From positions 1-20,593 of the forward strand of contig JAAYSB010000143.1 of the NCBI GenBank assembly GCA_012518475.1: a stretch of 20,593 bases of DNA, given 5' to 3'. This stretch comes from Intrasporangiaceae bacterium. GTDB taxonomy: Bacteria > Actinomycetota > Actinomycetes > Actinomycetales > Dermatophilaceae. The notes under the pieces were generated by a model, which was not told the DNA's origin, ran no database searches, and worked only from the letters and a program-made list of their open reading frames with translations. Position numbers and translations under genes: made by a program. Numbering within the stretch: position 1 is the stretch's first letter; the number at the start of each line of letters is the position of its first letter. Shown piece after piece: positions 1-9,228 of this stretch.

Positions 1-1
1 C

Positions 2-823
2 ACCTTCCTCGTCGTGCCCCGGAAGGACAAGGTCGCCGGGTCCGGCAAGCCGCTCGGCGAGATGCTCGAACCGCTGAAGAGCATCCGGGTCTGGCGATTC
101 AGTCTCTACTACGTCGTCGTCTTCGGTGCCTACGTCGCACTCTCGGCCTGGATGCCGAAGTACTACGTCGACAACTTCGGCGTCGAGCTGCGCACCGCCG
201 CTCTCCTCACCGCACTGTTCATCTTCCCCGCTTCGCTGCTGCGACCCGTCGGTGGCATCTTCAGTGACCGGTTCGGTGCGCGGCGCGTCATGTACTGGAC
301 CTTCGGGATCATGCTGCTCGTGAGCGGCATCCTGATGATGCCGAACGGGCACATCGTCATCAGTCACGCCGACGGACGGGCCACGGAGCACCTCGGATAT
401 GCGATCGGCGTCGTCCCGTTCACGGTCCTGCTGTTCCTGCTGGGTTGCGCCATGGGAGTGGGCAAGGCGGCCGTCTTCAAGCACATCCCCGAGTACTTCC
501 CGGACAACGTCGGCTCCGTCGGGGGGCTGGTCGGCATGCTCGGCGGGCTCGGCGGGTTCTTCCTGCCGCCGCTGTTCGCCTACACCAAGGTGTGGAGCGG
601 CTTCCCCACGAGCACGTTCTTCGTCCTGTTCATCCTCACCGCCGTGTGTCTGGCCTGGATGCACTGGACGGTCGTGCGCATGCTTCACCAGCAGAGCCCC
701 GAGCTGGCCCGCGACCTCGAGCTCAAGGACGAAGATTTCAAGGACGAGGATTTCAGGAACGACGAGCCCAGGGGCGATGAGCTCAGGAACGACGAACTCA
801 ACGAAGTGGAGACAGTGTCATGA
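2..823 (+). CDS. NarK-type nitrate/nitrite MFS transporter, C-terminal part (5' truncated by window edge)
   Basis: This is the last 273 residues of a major facilitator protein of the nitrate/nitrite porter (NNP) family. The frame is open from base 2, so the true start lies upstream and the GTG at 14 is probably internal. About six membrane helices are visible, matching TM7-12. The stretch LLRPVGGIFSDRFGARR holds the conserved TM8 arginine and the MFS loop motif. The segment GCAMGVGKAAVFKHIPEYFP, followed by a glycine-rich helix, matches the second nitrate signature of NNP proteins. The family moves nitrate with protons or exchanges nitrate for nitrite across the cytoplasmic membrane. The C-terminus is an unusual, charged, repetitive cytoplasmic tail encoded by a 15-bp DNA repeat. 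The stop overlaps the start of the next narK by 4 bp (ATGA). The pair resembles the NarK1/NarK2 pairs known as fused or adjacent genes. Which member is symporter and which is antiporter is inference. Confidence 0.9.
   Translation, partial: TFLVVPRKDKVAGSGKPLGEMLEPLKSIRVWRFSLYYVVVFGAYVALSAWMPKYYVDNFGVELRTAALLTALFIFPASLLRPVGGIFSDRFGARRVMYWTFGIMLLVSGILMMPNGHIVISHADGRATEHLGYAIGVVPFTVLLFLLGCAMGVGKAAVFKHIPEYFPDNVGSVGGLVGMLGGLGGFFLPPLFAYTKVWSGFPTSTFFVLFILTAVCLAWMHWTVVRMLHQQSPELARDLELKDEDFKDEDFRNDEPRGDELRNDELNEVETVS
722..811 (+). repeat. In-frame 15-bp tandem repeat encoding an acidic tail
   Basis: Six consecutive 15-bp units begin at 722, 737, 752, 767, 782 and 797. Each of the first five starts with YYCARG- or a close variant and ends in GAN/GAT. 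They encode the pentapeptides LKDED, FKDED, FRNDE, PRGDE and LRNDE; the sixth unit (LNEVE) is degenerate. Because the unit is five codons, gain or loss of copies would keep the frame and the overlapping start of the next gene. The run lies after the last membrane helix, so it should be on the cytoplasmic side. Confidence 0.85.
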
Positions 824-2211
824 GTCAGACCAAGGCACAACGCAGCGAGTGGCTCGAGGCGTGGGACCCTGAGAACGAGGAGACCTGGGACTCGAGCCTG
901 GCCTGGCGGACCCTGTGGATCACGACCTTCTGTCTGACTCTGGCGTTCATCGCCTGGTTCCTGCCGAGTGCGATCATCCCCAAGCTCAACGCCCTGGGCT
1001 ACACGTTCTCCCAGTCCCAGCTGTACTGGATGGCTGCGATGCCGGGCCTGTCGGCGGGCCTGCTGCGACTGGTGTGGATGGTCCTCCCGCCGATCCTGGG
1101 CACCCGCAAGATGGTCTCGCTGACGACTCTGCTCCTCATCGCCTCGACCCTCGGCTGGGGCGTGCGGGTTCAGAGCCCGACCGCGCCGTACTGGGAGCTG
1201 ATGGTGCTCGCGTTCCTCGCCGGTATCGGTGGTGGCGCCTTCTCCGGCTTCATGCCGAGCACCTCGTACTTCTTCCCCAAGCGCAAGCAGGGCACCGCGC
1301 TCGGGCTGCAGGCCGGAATCGGCAACCTCGGTGTCTCGATCGTCCAGCTCCTCACGCCCTATCTCATCGCCATCGGCGCCCTGGCCGTCTTCGGTGGCAG
1401 CCAGATGATGTCCACGGTCGGCAAGGCGGACCAGCAGGTCTGGTACCAGAACGCCGCGTTCGTCTGGATCCCGCTCATGGTCGTCGGCGCACTCCTCGCA
1501 TGGACGATGCTCAAGTCGGTGCCGATCAAGGCCAACATCAAGCAGCAGTTCGACATCTTCTCCAACCAGGACACCTGGTGGATGACCCTGCTGTACATCA
1601 TGACCTTCGGCACGTTCTCCGGCCTGTCGGCGCAGTTCGGCCTTCTCATGATCAACCTCTACGGCTCGGGCAACCCAGAGATCGTCCAGGGTGCCGGTGA
1701 GTCCGCCCAGCTGCTCATCGACGGGTATGCGGTGCCCGAGGCGGTCAAGTACGTCTTCCTCGGTCCGCTCGTGGGCGCCGTCGCCAGATTCGCGTTCTCC
1801 CCGCTCACCGACCGGATGGGTGGCGCGATCTGGACCCTGATCTCCGGCATCGGACTCGTCGTATCCATCGCTGCCACCATCCCGGCACTGACTCCGGACA
1901 CCTCGTCGGCAGCAGCGCTCCAGGGCGGCTTCAACCACTTCCTCTGGGGCATGCTCGCCATCTTCCTCTTCGCCGGGATCGGCAACGCATCGACGTTTAA
2001 GCAGATGCCGATGATCTTCGAGCGACGCCAGGCCGGTGGGGTCATCGGATGGACCGCGGCGATCGCGGCGTTCGGACCGTTCCTGTTCGGTATCGGCCTC
2101 AACTTCCTCGGCGCTGTTCCCTTCTACTGGATCGGCGTCTTCTGGGCAGTCATGTGCGTGGGGATCACATGGTGGCGGTATGCGCGAAGGGGCGCCCCGA
2201 AGCCCGGCTGA
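820..2211 (+). CDS. narK: NarK-type nitrate/nitrite MFS transporter
   Basis: A complete 463-residue NNP-family transporter, the usual length for a 12-helix NarK. The first nitrate signature is at about residues 134-173 (AGIGGGAFSGFMPSTSYFFP, then a G-rich helix) and the second at about 385-420 (AGIGNASTFKQMPMIF, then GG...FGPF). The two substrate-binding arginines of NarK have counterparts in TM2 (R83, in SAGLLRLVW) and TM8 (R323, in GAVARFAFSPLTDR). The N-terminal 30 residues are hydrophilic and tryptophan-rich. The gene starts inside the stop of the preceding narK (ATGA), so translation is probably coupled. By family it imports nitrate and/or exports nitrite at the inner membrane. Its partner nitrate reductase is not in this window. 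The symbol is used at family level. Confidence 0.93.
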   Translation: MSQTKAQRSEWLEAWDPENEETWDSSLAWRTLWITTFCLTLAFIAWFLPSAIIPKLNALGYTFSQSQLYWMAAMPGLSAGLLRLVWMVLPPILGTRKMVSLTTLLLIASTLGWGVRVQSPTAPYWELMVLAFLAGIGGGAFSGFMPSTSYFFPKRKQGTALGLQAGIGNLGVSIVQLLTPYLIAIGALAVFGGSQMMSTVGKADQQVWYQNAAFVWIPLMVVGALLAWTMLKSVPIKANIKQQFDIFSNQDTWWMTLLYIMTFGTFSGLSAQFGLLMINLYGSGNPEIVQGAGESAQLLIDGYAVPEAVKYVFLGPLVGAVARFAFSPLTDRMGGAIWTLISGIGLVVSIAATIPALTPDTSSAAALQGGFNHFLWGMLAIFLFAGIGNASTFKQMPMIFERRQAGGVIGWTAAIAAFGPFLFGIGLNFLGAVPFYWIGVFWAVMCVGITWWRYARRGAPKPG

Positions 2212-2229
2212 CCGTGCTAGACATGGGAC

Positions 2230-2721
2230 ATGACCACTACTGCATTCAAGGGTTCCCCTGTCTCCACGTCCGGCGAGCTGCCCAGCACGGGTGAGGCCGC
2301 GCCGGCCATCGAGCTGACCGGCGCGGACCTGTCCGACGTCGCACTGCCCGAGGGCCGCCGGGCCGTCCTCAACATCTTCCCCAGCGTCGACACCGGCGTC
2401 TGCGCGACGAGCGTGCGCAAGTTCAACGAGCTGGCGGCCGGGCTCGACGACACCGAGGTCATCTGCGTCTCGGCCGACCTGCCGTTCGCGCTGGCCCGCT
2501 TCTGCGGTGCCGAGGGCATCGAGAATGTCACGGCAGCCTCCAGCTTCCGGTCCTCCTTCGGTGACGACTACGGCGTGACCATGGTCGACGGTCCGCTGCG
2601 CGGCCTGCTCGCCCGCTCGGTCGTCGTCGTCGACGCCGACGGGAAGGTCGCCTACACCCAGGTCGTTCCGGAGATCACGACCGAGCCCGACTACGACGCC
2701 GCGCTGGCGGCTCTGGACTGA
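2230..2721 (+). CDS. tpx: Thiol peroxidase (atypical 2-Cys peroxiredoxin)
   Basis: A 163-residue Tpx-family peroxiredoxin, matching the family's usual length. It reduces hydrogen peroxide and alkyl hydroperoxides in the cytosol with electrons from thioredoxin. The peroxidatic cysteine is C58 in the motif PSVDTGVCATSVRKFN and the resolving cysteine is C92 in ARFCGAEGIEN. Their spacing equals the C61/C95 pair of E. coli Tpx; C79 is an extra cysteine. The gene begins 18 bp after the narK stop and could be cotranscribed with it, which would fit protection during nitrate or nitrite metabolism, though that is only inference. No good Shine-Dalgarno sequence precedes the ATG. It converges on the MOSC gene with 2 bp between the two stops. 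Confidence 0.95.
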   Translation: MTTTAFKGSPVSTSGELPSTGEAAPAIELTGADLSDVALPEGRRAVLNIFPSVDTGVCATSVRKFNELAAGLDDTEVICVSADLPFALARFCGAEGIENVTAASSFRSSFGDDYGVTMVDGPLRGLLARSVVVVDADGKVAYTQVVPEITTEPDYDAALAALD

Positions 2722-2723
2722 GG

Positions 2724-3554
2724 CTAAGCCCGCGGCAGAGCCCGCGGCACAACATCGTCGCCGATCCGCACCGTTCCGGTGGACCGGGGAATGAGCTGGA
2801 GCCCGAACCACGTCCTGCCGTCCCAGGCACGGTGCCGGGCGAGGGTCCGGATCGGTTCCGGGCCGCGCTCGAGGGTGTCCGGGTGGACAGTCGTCAGCAC
2901 GCAACGGTCGATCGGCTTGGCGACGTCGAAGGCGACGTCGCCGACGCATACCCGGGTCCAGGAGTCCTCCTCGAACGGCGCGACATCGCCGTCGATGACG
3001 AGGTTGGGTCGGAAGCGTCCCATGCCGATCTCGGTCGGTTCCTCTCCTCGGTCGAGTGCCGTCTCGGTCACCCAGTCCTGCAGCCGGCGCAGTGACGCGG
3101 TCGAGGCGAGTGTCACCGGGTAGGCGTCGGCGAAGCCTGTTGCGTCCCCGGCCCGGGAGTAGTCCGGATTGAGAGCGCGAGGCCGGCCGAGATGGACGAG
3201 CCGGACATCGCCGCGACCGAGTGTCTGCTGCACCCAACGCTGTGCCTCCTGCCCGGCGGGTATGCCGTGCAGCGGTCGGCCGTGAACTGTCGCCTCGATC
3301 ATTGGCCCGGTGGGGCGCGGGACGGCCAACTCGGTACCGTCGGCGTGCAGCAGGAGCCGGTCGCCTTCATCGATCGCGCTGAGTCTCAACAGGTTCCGCT
3401 CGGTGCGCGCGGTGAGGCACTCTCCGTCCACATCGACGAGCATCCAGCGTCGGTCCCCGACGAGCCCGAGCGGCTCGACCTCAGCGGAGTCGACCGACCT
3501 GCCGCGCGTGCTCTTGACCGGGAAGACCGATATCCCGGCGAGCCGGATGGTCAT
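2724..3554 (-). CDS. MOSC domain protein (YcbX/mARC-like, without ferredoxin domain)
   Basis: A 276-residue protein with an N-terminal MOSC_N beta-barrel (about 3-115; LAGISVFPVKSTRG, GLVGDRRWML) and a MOSC domain (about 130-270). The run RFRPNLVIDG, then the motif KPIDRCVLTTVHPDT, places the probable molybdenum-ligand cysteine at C218. The family carries molybdenum cofactor and typically reduces N-hydroxylated compounds or handles sulfur for Moco enzymes. E. coli YcbX has an additional C-terminal 2Fe-2S domain, which is absent here, so a separate electron donor would be needed. The start chosen (MTIRLAG) overlaps the carbonic anhydrase stop by 4 bp (ATGA). The open frame extends further upstream, but that part is arginine-rich out-of-frame sequence lying inside the carbonic anhydrase gene. 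It is the last gene of the fumarase chain. Substrate unknown. Confidence 0.88.
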   Translation of the reverse strand: MTIRLAGISVFPVKSTRGRSVDSAEVEPLGLVGDRRWMLVDVDGECLTARTERNLLRLSAIDEGDRLLLHADGTELAVPRPTGPMIEATVHGRPLHGIPAGQEAQRWVQQTLGRGDVRLVHLGRPRALNPDYSRAGDATGFADAYPVTLASTASLRRLQDWVTETALDRGEEPTEIGMGRFRPNLVIDGDVAPFEEDSWTRVCVGDVAFDVAKPIDRCVLTTVHPDTLERGPEPIRTLARHRAWDGRTWFGLQLIPRSTGTVRIGDDVVPRALPRA

Positions 3555-4209
3555 GTGTCCTCGGGGTCGATCTCCACGTCGCCGACCACCTCGATGACGC
3601 GGATCTGGCCGTGGGCGAGGTCGTACTCGGCGCCGACGATCGCGACCCGGCCGGCCTCGACGTAGTCGGAGATGAGGGCGGACCGGGTTGCCAGGAGCTG
3701 GGCGGTCTGAGCGACGTGCTCGCACTCGATCTCGGCGGGGCTGGTGCGTCCCTGCCGGGTCGCAACCAGCACGCTCGGGGCCACCCGCTCGACGATGTCG
3801 CGCAGGAACCCGGGCGGCATCCTCCCGGTCTCCACCGACTCGATGGCCGCGGCGACGGCGCCGCACGAGTCATGGCCGAGGACGACGATCAAGGGGCAGT
3901 CGAGGACGCCGACGCCGAACTCGAGCGACCCGAGCACGCTGGGGTCGACGACATGCCCGGCGGTGCGGACGACGAACAGGTCGCCGAGACCCTGGTCGAA
4001 GATGATCTCGGCGGCCACCCGCGAGTCGGCGCAGCCGAAGAAGATCGCGAACGGGCGCTGCTTGACCGCCATCCGGCTGCGGCTGTGCACGTCCTGGTGG
4101 GGGTGCTTGCGCTCATCGGCCATGAAGCGTGCGTTGCCGGCCGCGAGCTCGGCCCAGGCCTGGGTGGGGGTCTGTGGCCGCGTCCCGGGGGCTGCCTGGC
4201 GCTGGGACT

Positions 4210-4213
<4 letters not shown>
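3551..4213 (-). CDS. Beta-class carbonic anhydrase
   Basis: A 220-residue beta-carbonic anhydrase that interconverts CO2 and bicarbonate in the cytosol. The zinc site is complete: C61, D63 and R65 in FGCADSRVAAE, and H114 and C117 in VLGHDSCGAVAAA. The dyad C-x-D-x-R and the GLGDLFVVRTAGHVV stretch are diagnostic. The start is taken as GTG at 4213 (M-K-S-Q-R-Q), which overlaps the fumarase stop as GTGA. The longer open frame upstream to 4453 is antisense-free shadow of fumarase and reads as low-complexity R/G-rich sequence. The downstream MOSC gene overlaps it by ATGA. Bicarbonate supply to carboxylases that feed the TCA cycle is a plausible reason for coupling to fumarase, but this is inference. 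Confidence 0.95.
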
Positions 4214-5925
<1,712 letters not shown>

Positions 5926-6001
5926 GGTGGTCCTCTCTCACGGGGCGGTCGCGGGGGTCAGGCGGTGGGTCGGTCGGGTATGAGCAGGGCACGGGACATC
6001 G

Positions 6002-6919
6002 TCAGAGCTCATCGAGGCTGGGGGCATACGCCCCGGCATGGGCAACGGTGACCGCACTGGTCGCGAGCCCGCGCTCGATCGCCGGCGCGACCTGCTCGCT
6101 CGAGGCCCCGGACAGCGCGGCGCGGCCTTCAGGGCCGCCGAGGAGGCCGAGGCTGAACAGGCCCGAGAGCAGGCCGGCCATGAACGAGTCACCGGCGCCG
6201 ACGGTGTCGACGACATACTGGGCGTGGGCCGGCAGCGAGTGCACCGTCCCGGTCCGGGTGCGGAACGTCGCCCCAGTGGCGCCTCGCGTGACGATGACGA
6301 GAGACACCCCGAAGCCGATCCAGGCGTCCATGACCTGCTCGATCTCCTGGGCCGGGTAGAGCAGTCGCACGTCATCCTCGGACGCTTTGACGACATCGAT
6401 GATCGCGAGCAGCTCCTCAACCCCGGCGCGGACGTCATCGAGATCGCCCATGATCCCCGGGCGGATGTTCGGGTCGTACGACAGCGTCGCCGTCGGGTGC
6501 TTGTCCCTGAGGGCAGCGCGGGCCCGGGCGGCACCCGGCTCGAGCACCGTGGCCAGAGAGCCGGCGTGGACGTGGGTCGTGCGGTTGCCGACCTTGACGG
6601 GGGCGAGGTTCCACGTCACGTCGAAGTCGTAGGTGGCCCTGTGGTCTGCATCGAACGTCACCGCCGCGGTGGACGTCGGCTCAGGGGTGAAGCTCGACTT
6701 CGTCAGTTTCACACGGTGTCGCTGGAGGTGGGCTGCGATCCGCTGGCCGCGCTCGTCGGTCCCGATCGCGGTCGCCAGTCGCACCTTGTGGTCCAGTCGG
6801 GCCAGTCCGACAGCGACGTTGGCCGGGCTGCCGCCCACGTGCTCGACGTGCGCCCCGGCAGCCTCACGGACGATATCGATGAGCGCCTCGCCGATGACGA
6901 GGACTCGGGGTTGGGGCAT
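6002..6919 (-). CDS. PfkB-family carbohydrate kinase (fructokinase-like)
   Basis: A 305-residue ribokinase/PfkB-family sugar kinase, which transfers phosphate from ATP to a sugar hydroxyl in the cytosol. The N-terminal substrate signature is at about 28-42 (HVGGSPANVAVGLARL). The C-terminal signature DTVGAGDSFMAG at 238-249 contains the anion-hole GAG and the catalytic base D244. DPNIRP (149-154) and VKASEDDVR (177-185) are also typical. Overall pattern and length suggest fructokinase or a related hexose or ketose kinase, but substrate cannot be settled from sequence alone. The ATG at 6919 has a weak AAGG about 9 bp upstream. A 98-bp divergent region separates it from DUF4245. It may head the fumarase operon or stand alone; no terminator is visible in the 76 bp after it. 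Confidence 0.92.
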   Translation of the reverse strand: MPQPRVLVIGEALIDIVREAAGAHVEHVGGSPANVAVGLARLDHKVRLATAIGTDERGQRIAAHLQRHRVKLTKSSFTPEPTSTAAVTFDADHRATYDFDVTWNLAPVKVGNRTTHVHAGSLATVLEPGAARARAALRDKHPTATLSYDPNIRPGIMGDLDDVRAGVEELLAIIDVVKASEDDVRLLYPAQEIEQVMDAWIGFGVSLVIVTRGATGATFRTRTGTVHSLPAHAQYVVDTVGAGDSFMAGLLSGLFSLGLLGGPEGRAALSGASSEQVAPAIERGLATSAVTVAHAGAYAPSLDEL

Positions 6920-7017
6920 CGGGTCGACCTTGTCGGTGGAAGGGGTCAGAGCGGAGCAGCGCCTGCCTGAATCCTAGTGGTGAGCGAGGCAGCGGACCCA
7001 TCAGGGACAATGGAACG
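6920..7017. promoter_or_regulatory. Divergent promoter region, pfkB-like kinase / DUF4245
   Basis: 98 bp between divergent starts. On the minus strand a TAGGAT hexamer (complement of 6971-6976) is a candidate -10 for the kinase. On the plus strand GACAAT (7006-7011) sits 6 bp before the GTG of DUF4245, a spacing that would give a nearly or fully leaderless transcript. No convincing -35 boxes or operator palindromes are visible. Confidence 0.35.
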
Positions 7018-7656
7018 GTGACCAACCAGCCATCGACGGGCGAGAACGCAGCACCGAGCACCGCTCCGGACCAGCCGACGGGCGAGGTCGTGCATCCCGA
7101 GCCGACGACTCGCCAGCAGGCCAGCGCCTACATGTCGGGTTCCGTCGCGAACATGATCCGGTCGGTCGTCGTCATCGTCGCCATCATGGCGCTGTTCATG
7201 GTCATGGCGCCTCGACTCCAGCCCGACCACTCGAGAGTCGACACCGTCGAGACCGCGCAGCAGCTGCACGACTCCACCGGACTCGCCGTGAGCGTGCCGA
7301 CGGGTCTTCCGGATGGCTGGGTCGCGACTCGCGCCGAGTACCGGCGCGGGGCGGACCGCCTCATGACGTGGCATGCGCTGTACGAGACGCCGGACGGCGA
7401 CGTGGTGGCGCTCAATCAGACCCTGGACGCCACCGACGTCTGGATCGACCAGACCGTCAACCGGACCGAGGCCACCGGTGAGCGCGACGTCGCCGGAACC
7501 ACGTGGCAGGAGTACACCCGGGAGGGCACGATGCCGCAGCGCTCGCTTGTCGAGCGGGGTGCGGAGGGCAGGCTCGCGACCGTGGTCACCGGCGATGCGC
7601 CCTGGGAGATGCTCGAGGTCTTCGTCGCGGCGTTGACACCGGTGACAGGGACCTAG
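7018..7656 (+). CDS. DUF4245 family membrane-anchored protein
   Basis: A 212-residue protein of the actinobacterial DUF4245 type. A hydrophilic N-terminal region (1-46; P/T/E-rich) is followed by one transmembrane helix (about 47-65, IRSVVVIVAIMALFMVMAP). An extracytoplasmic domain of about 145 residues comes next (VPTGLPDGWVATRAEYR, TWHALYETPDGDVVAL, then WEMLEVFVAAL near the end). Topology suggests the N-terminus is inside and the domain outside. No enzymatic motif is visible and function is unknown. The family is often found beside xseA/xseB in actinobacteria, and here it converges on xseB. It starts with GTG without a Shine-Dalgarno sequence. Its TAG stop overlaps the xseB stop in the shared tetramer CTAG. 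Confidence 0.85.
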   Translation: MTNQPSTGENAAPSTAPDQPTGEVVHPEPTTRQQASAYMSGSVANMIRSVVVIVAIMALFMVMAPRLQPDHSRVDTVETAQQLHDSTGLAVSVPTGLPDGWVATRAEYRRGADRLMTWHALYETPDGDVVALNQTLDATDVWIDQTVNRTEATGERDVAGTTWQEYTREGTMPQRSLVERGAEGRLATVVTGDAPWEMLEVFVAALTPVTGT

Positions 7657-7949
7657 TCCGCGTCGCCGCCGACGGCACCGCCTGCCGTCTCGGTCGAGCC
7701 GCCTGTCGCCCCGGTTGAGCCGTCGACGGCTTCCTGGGCCTGGTCGAGCCACTGCGTGCACCGGGTCGCCAGCTTCTCGCCGCGCTCCCAGAGCCGCATC
7801 GACTCCTCGAGAGAGGCCGAACCGGACTCCAGCGTCGCGACGATGGTGACGAGCTCCTCCTTGGCCTGCTCGTAGGAGAGGCCGCTGATGTCGGACCCGG
7901 GCTGGAACGTCGCGTCGGGTGAGGTGCTGGTGTTGTTCGGGTCACTCAT
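7653..7949 (-). CDS. xseB: Exodeoxyribonuclease VII small subunit
   Basis: A 98-residue XseB. The family core is at about 24-75: LSYEQAKEELVTIVATLESG, then SLEESMRLWERGEKLATRC, two helices that wrap the large subunit. The tail after about 75 is a glycine/threonine/alanine-rich low-complexity stretch of the kind common in actinobacterial homologues. With XseA it forms exonuclease VII, a metal-independent single-strand DNA exonuclease that trims from both ends. The ATG at 7949 is preferred to upstream in-frame starts because it overlaps the xseA stop by 8 bp and begins just before the conserved region. Its stop is shared with DUF4245 at CTAG. Confidence 0.93.
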   Translation of the reverse strand: MSDPNNTSTSPDATFQPGSDISGLSYEQAKEELVTIVATLESGSASLEESMRLWERGEKLATRCTQWLDQAQEAVDGSTGATGGSTETAGGAVGGDAD

Positions 7950-9228
7950 GGACGTGGTCTCCTTCGTCGGGGGTCGTGGTGGTCTGTGCTGAGCGGGTTG
8001 GAGCGGCTTCTCCGGCCACCCGGACACCGAAGTCGCCGGCAGCGACCCGGACTCGAAGCAGCTCATCGACCCTGACCTGGCCCGGGTCGGTGACGACGGT
8101 CCCGGCCACGGTCGTCACCAGCGCGTAGCCGCGATCGATGGTCGAGGTCGGTGAGAGCACGCGCGCGGTGCGGCGCAGGTGGGCGACGTGGTCCTGCTCG
8201 CGCTCGATCCTGCGCCGGACGGCTCCGCCTGCTCGTGCCCAGGTCCGCACGACCTCGTCACGCTGCAGGTCGAGGTAGGCGGTGGGGGCCGCGAGGACCG
8301 GCCGTGCGCGCAACACATCGAGGGTGGCCCGCTCGTGCCGGAGTCGGCCGGTCACGGCTCGGCGCAACCGGTCGGATGAGGCGCGCACTCCGGCGAGCTC
8401 CTGGGCGGCGTCCGGGACGATCGCCTTGGCCGCATCGGTCGGTGTGCTCGCGCGGTAGTCAGCGACATGGTCGAGCAACGGGGTGTCGACGTCGTGCCCG
8501 ATCGCACTGACGACGGGGGTCCGTGCGGCCGAGACCGCCCGGACCATCGCCTCGTTGCTGAACGGAAGCAGGTCCTCGGTCGACCCGCCCCCGCGCGTGA
8601 TGACGATGACGTCGACGCCCTCGGTCGAGTCCAGGCCCTGGAGAGCCGCGATGACCTCGGGCACGGCGCTCGTGCCCTGCACCGCGACGGTCCGGATCTC
8701 GAACCGCACCGATGGCCAGCGGCGCCGGGCGTTCTCGACGACGTCGCGCTCCGCGGCACTGCCGCGGCCGCAGATGAGGCCGACGGTCCGGGGCAGGAAG
8801 GGCAACGGCTGCTTCCGGCGGGAGTCGAACAGGCCCTCCTGGGCGAGGTTGGTCTTGAGGTACTCGAGCCGGGCCAGCAGCTCGCCGATCCCGACGGGAC
8901 GAATCTGGCGGGCATCGAGGGACAGGCTGCCGCGCTGGGCCCAGAACGCCGGCTTGACCTGCGTGACGACGCGGGCACCATCCTGCAGGGGCGGCATCGC
9001 GTTCAAGGCGGCGACGCGGATCGCCACGTTGAACGACATGTCGACGTCGGCGTCCCTGAGGGTGAGGTAGGCCATCGAGGAGCCGGGGCGACGGTTGATC
9101 TGAACGACCTGTCCCTCGACCCAGACGACCGACATCTTCTCGATGTACTCGTCGACCTTCATCGACAGCAGACGCAGCGGCCACGGCTGCTCGGCAGTGG
9201 TGTCAGCGGCTCGCTCGGGCAGGCTCAT
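7942..9228 (-). CDS. xseA: Exodeoxyribonuclease VII large subunit
   Basis: A 428-residue XseA, the catalytic and DNA-binding subunit of exonuclease VII. The N-terminal OB-fold is at about 18-115 (VWVEGQVVQINRRPGSSMAYLTLRD). The catalytic region follows: LPFLPRTVGLICGRGSAAERDV, then DVIVITRGGGSTEDLLPFSNE, VSAIGHDVDTPLLDHVADYRASTPTDAA, and a long helical region to about 370. A C-terminal segment (ILSPTSTIDRGYALVT-like: VLSPTSTIDRGYALVT) is typical. It acts on single-stranded DNA in the cytoplasm during repair and recombination. The start (ATG 9228) overlaps the stop of the upstream ATPase by 4 bp (ATGA), and xseB overlaps its end by 8 bp. Three genes are therefore chained with no intergenic space. 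Confidence 0.96.
   Translation of the reverse strand: MSLPERAADTTAEQPWPLRLLSMKVDEYIEKMSVVWVEGQVVQINRRPGSSMAYLTLRDADVDMSFNVAIRVAALNAMPPLQDGARVVTQVKPAFWAQRGSLSLDARQIRPVGIGELLARLEYLKTNLAQEGLFDSRRKQPLPFLPRTVGLICGRGSAAERDVVENARRRWPSVRFEIRTVAVQGTSAVPEVIAALQGLDSTEGVDVIVITRGGGSTEDLLPFSNEAMVRAVSAARTPVVSAIGHDVDTPLLDHVADYRASTPTDAAKAIVPDAAQELAGVRASSDRLRRAVTGRLRHERATLDVLRARPVLAAPTAYLDLQRDEVVRTWARAGGAVRRRIEREQDHVAHLRRTARVLSPTSTIDRGYALVTTVAGTVVTDPGQVRVDELLRVRVAAGDFGVRVAGEAAPTRSAQTTTTPDEGDHVHE

Noticed and set aside
2731..2748. Near-direct repeat CCCGCGG inside the end of the MOSC gene
   Set aside because: Two 7-bp GC-only copies are expected by chance in this composition and have no hairpin geometry.
685..3237. 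An 850-codon open frame on the minus strand opposite the nitrate transporters and tpx
   Set aside because: It is rich in R, G, D and P with no domain, and lies antisense to genes with clear families. Long antisense frames are expected in GC-rich coding DNA because stop codons are rare.
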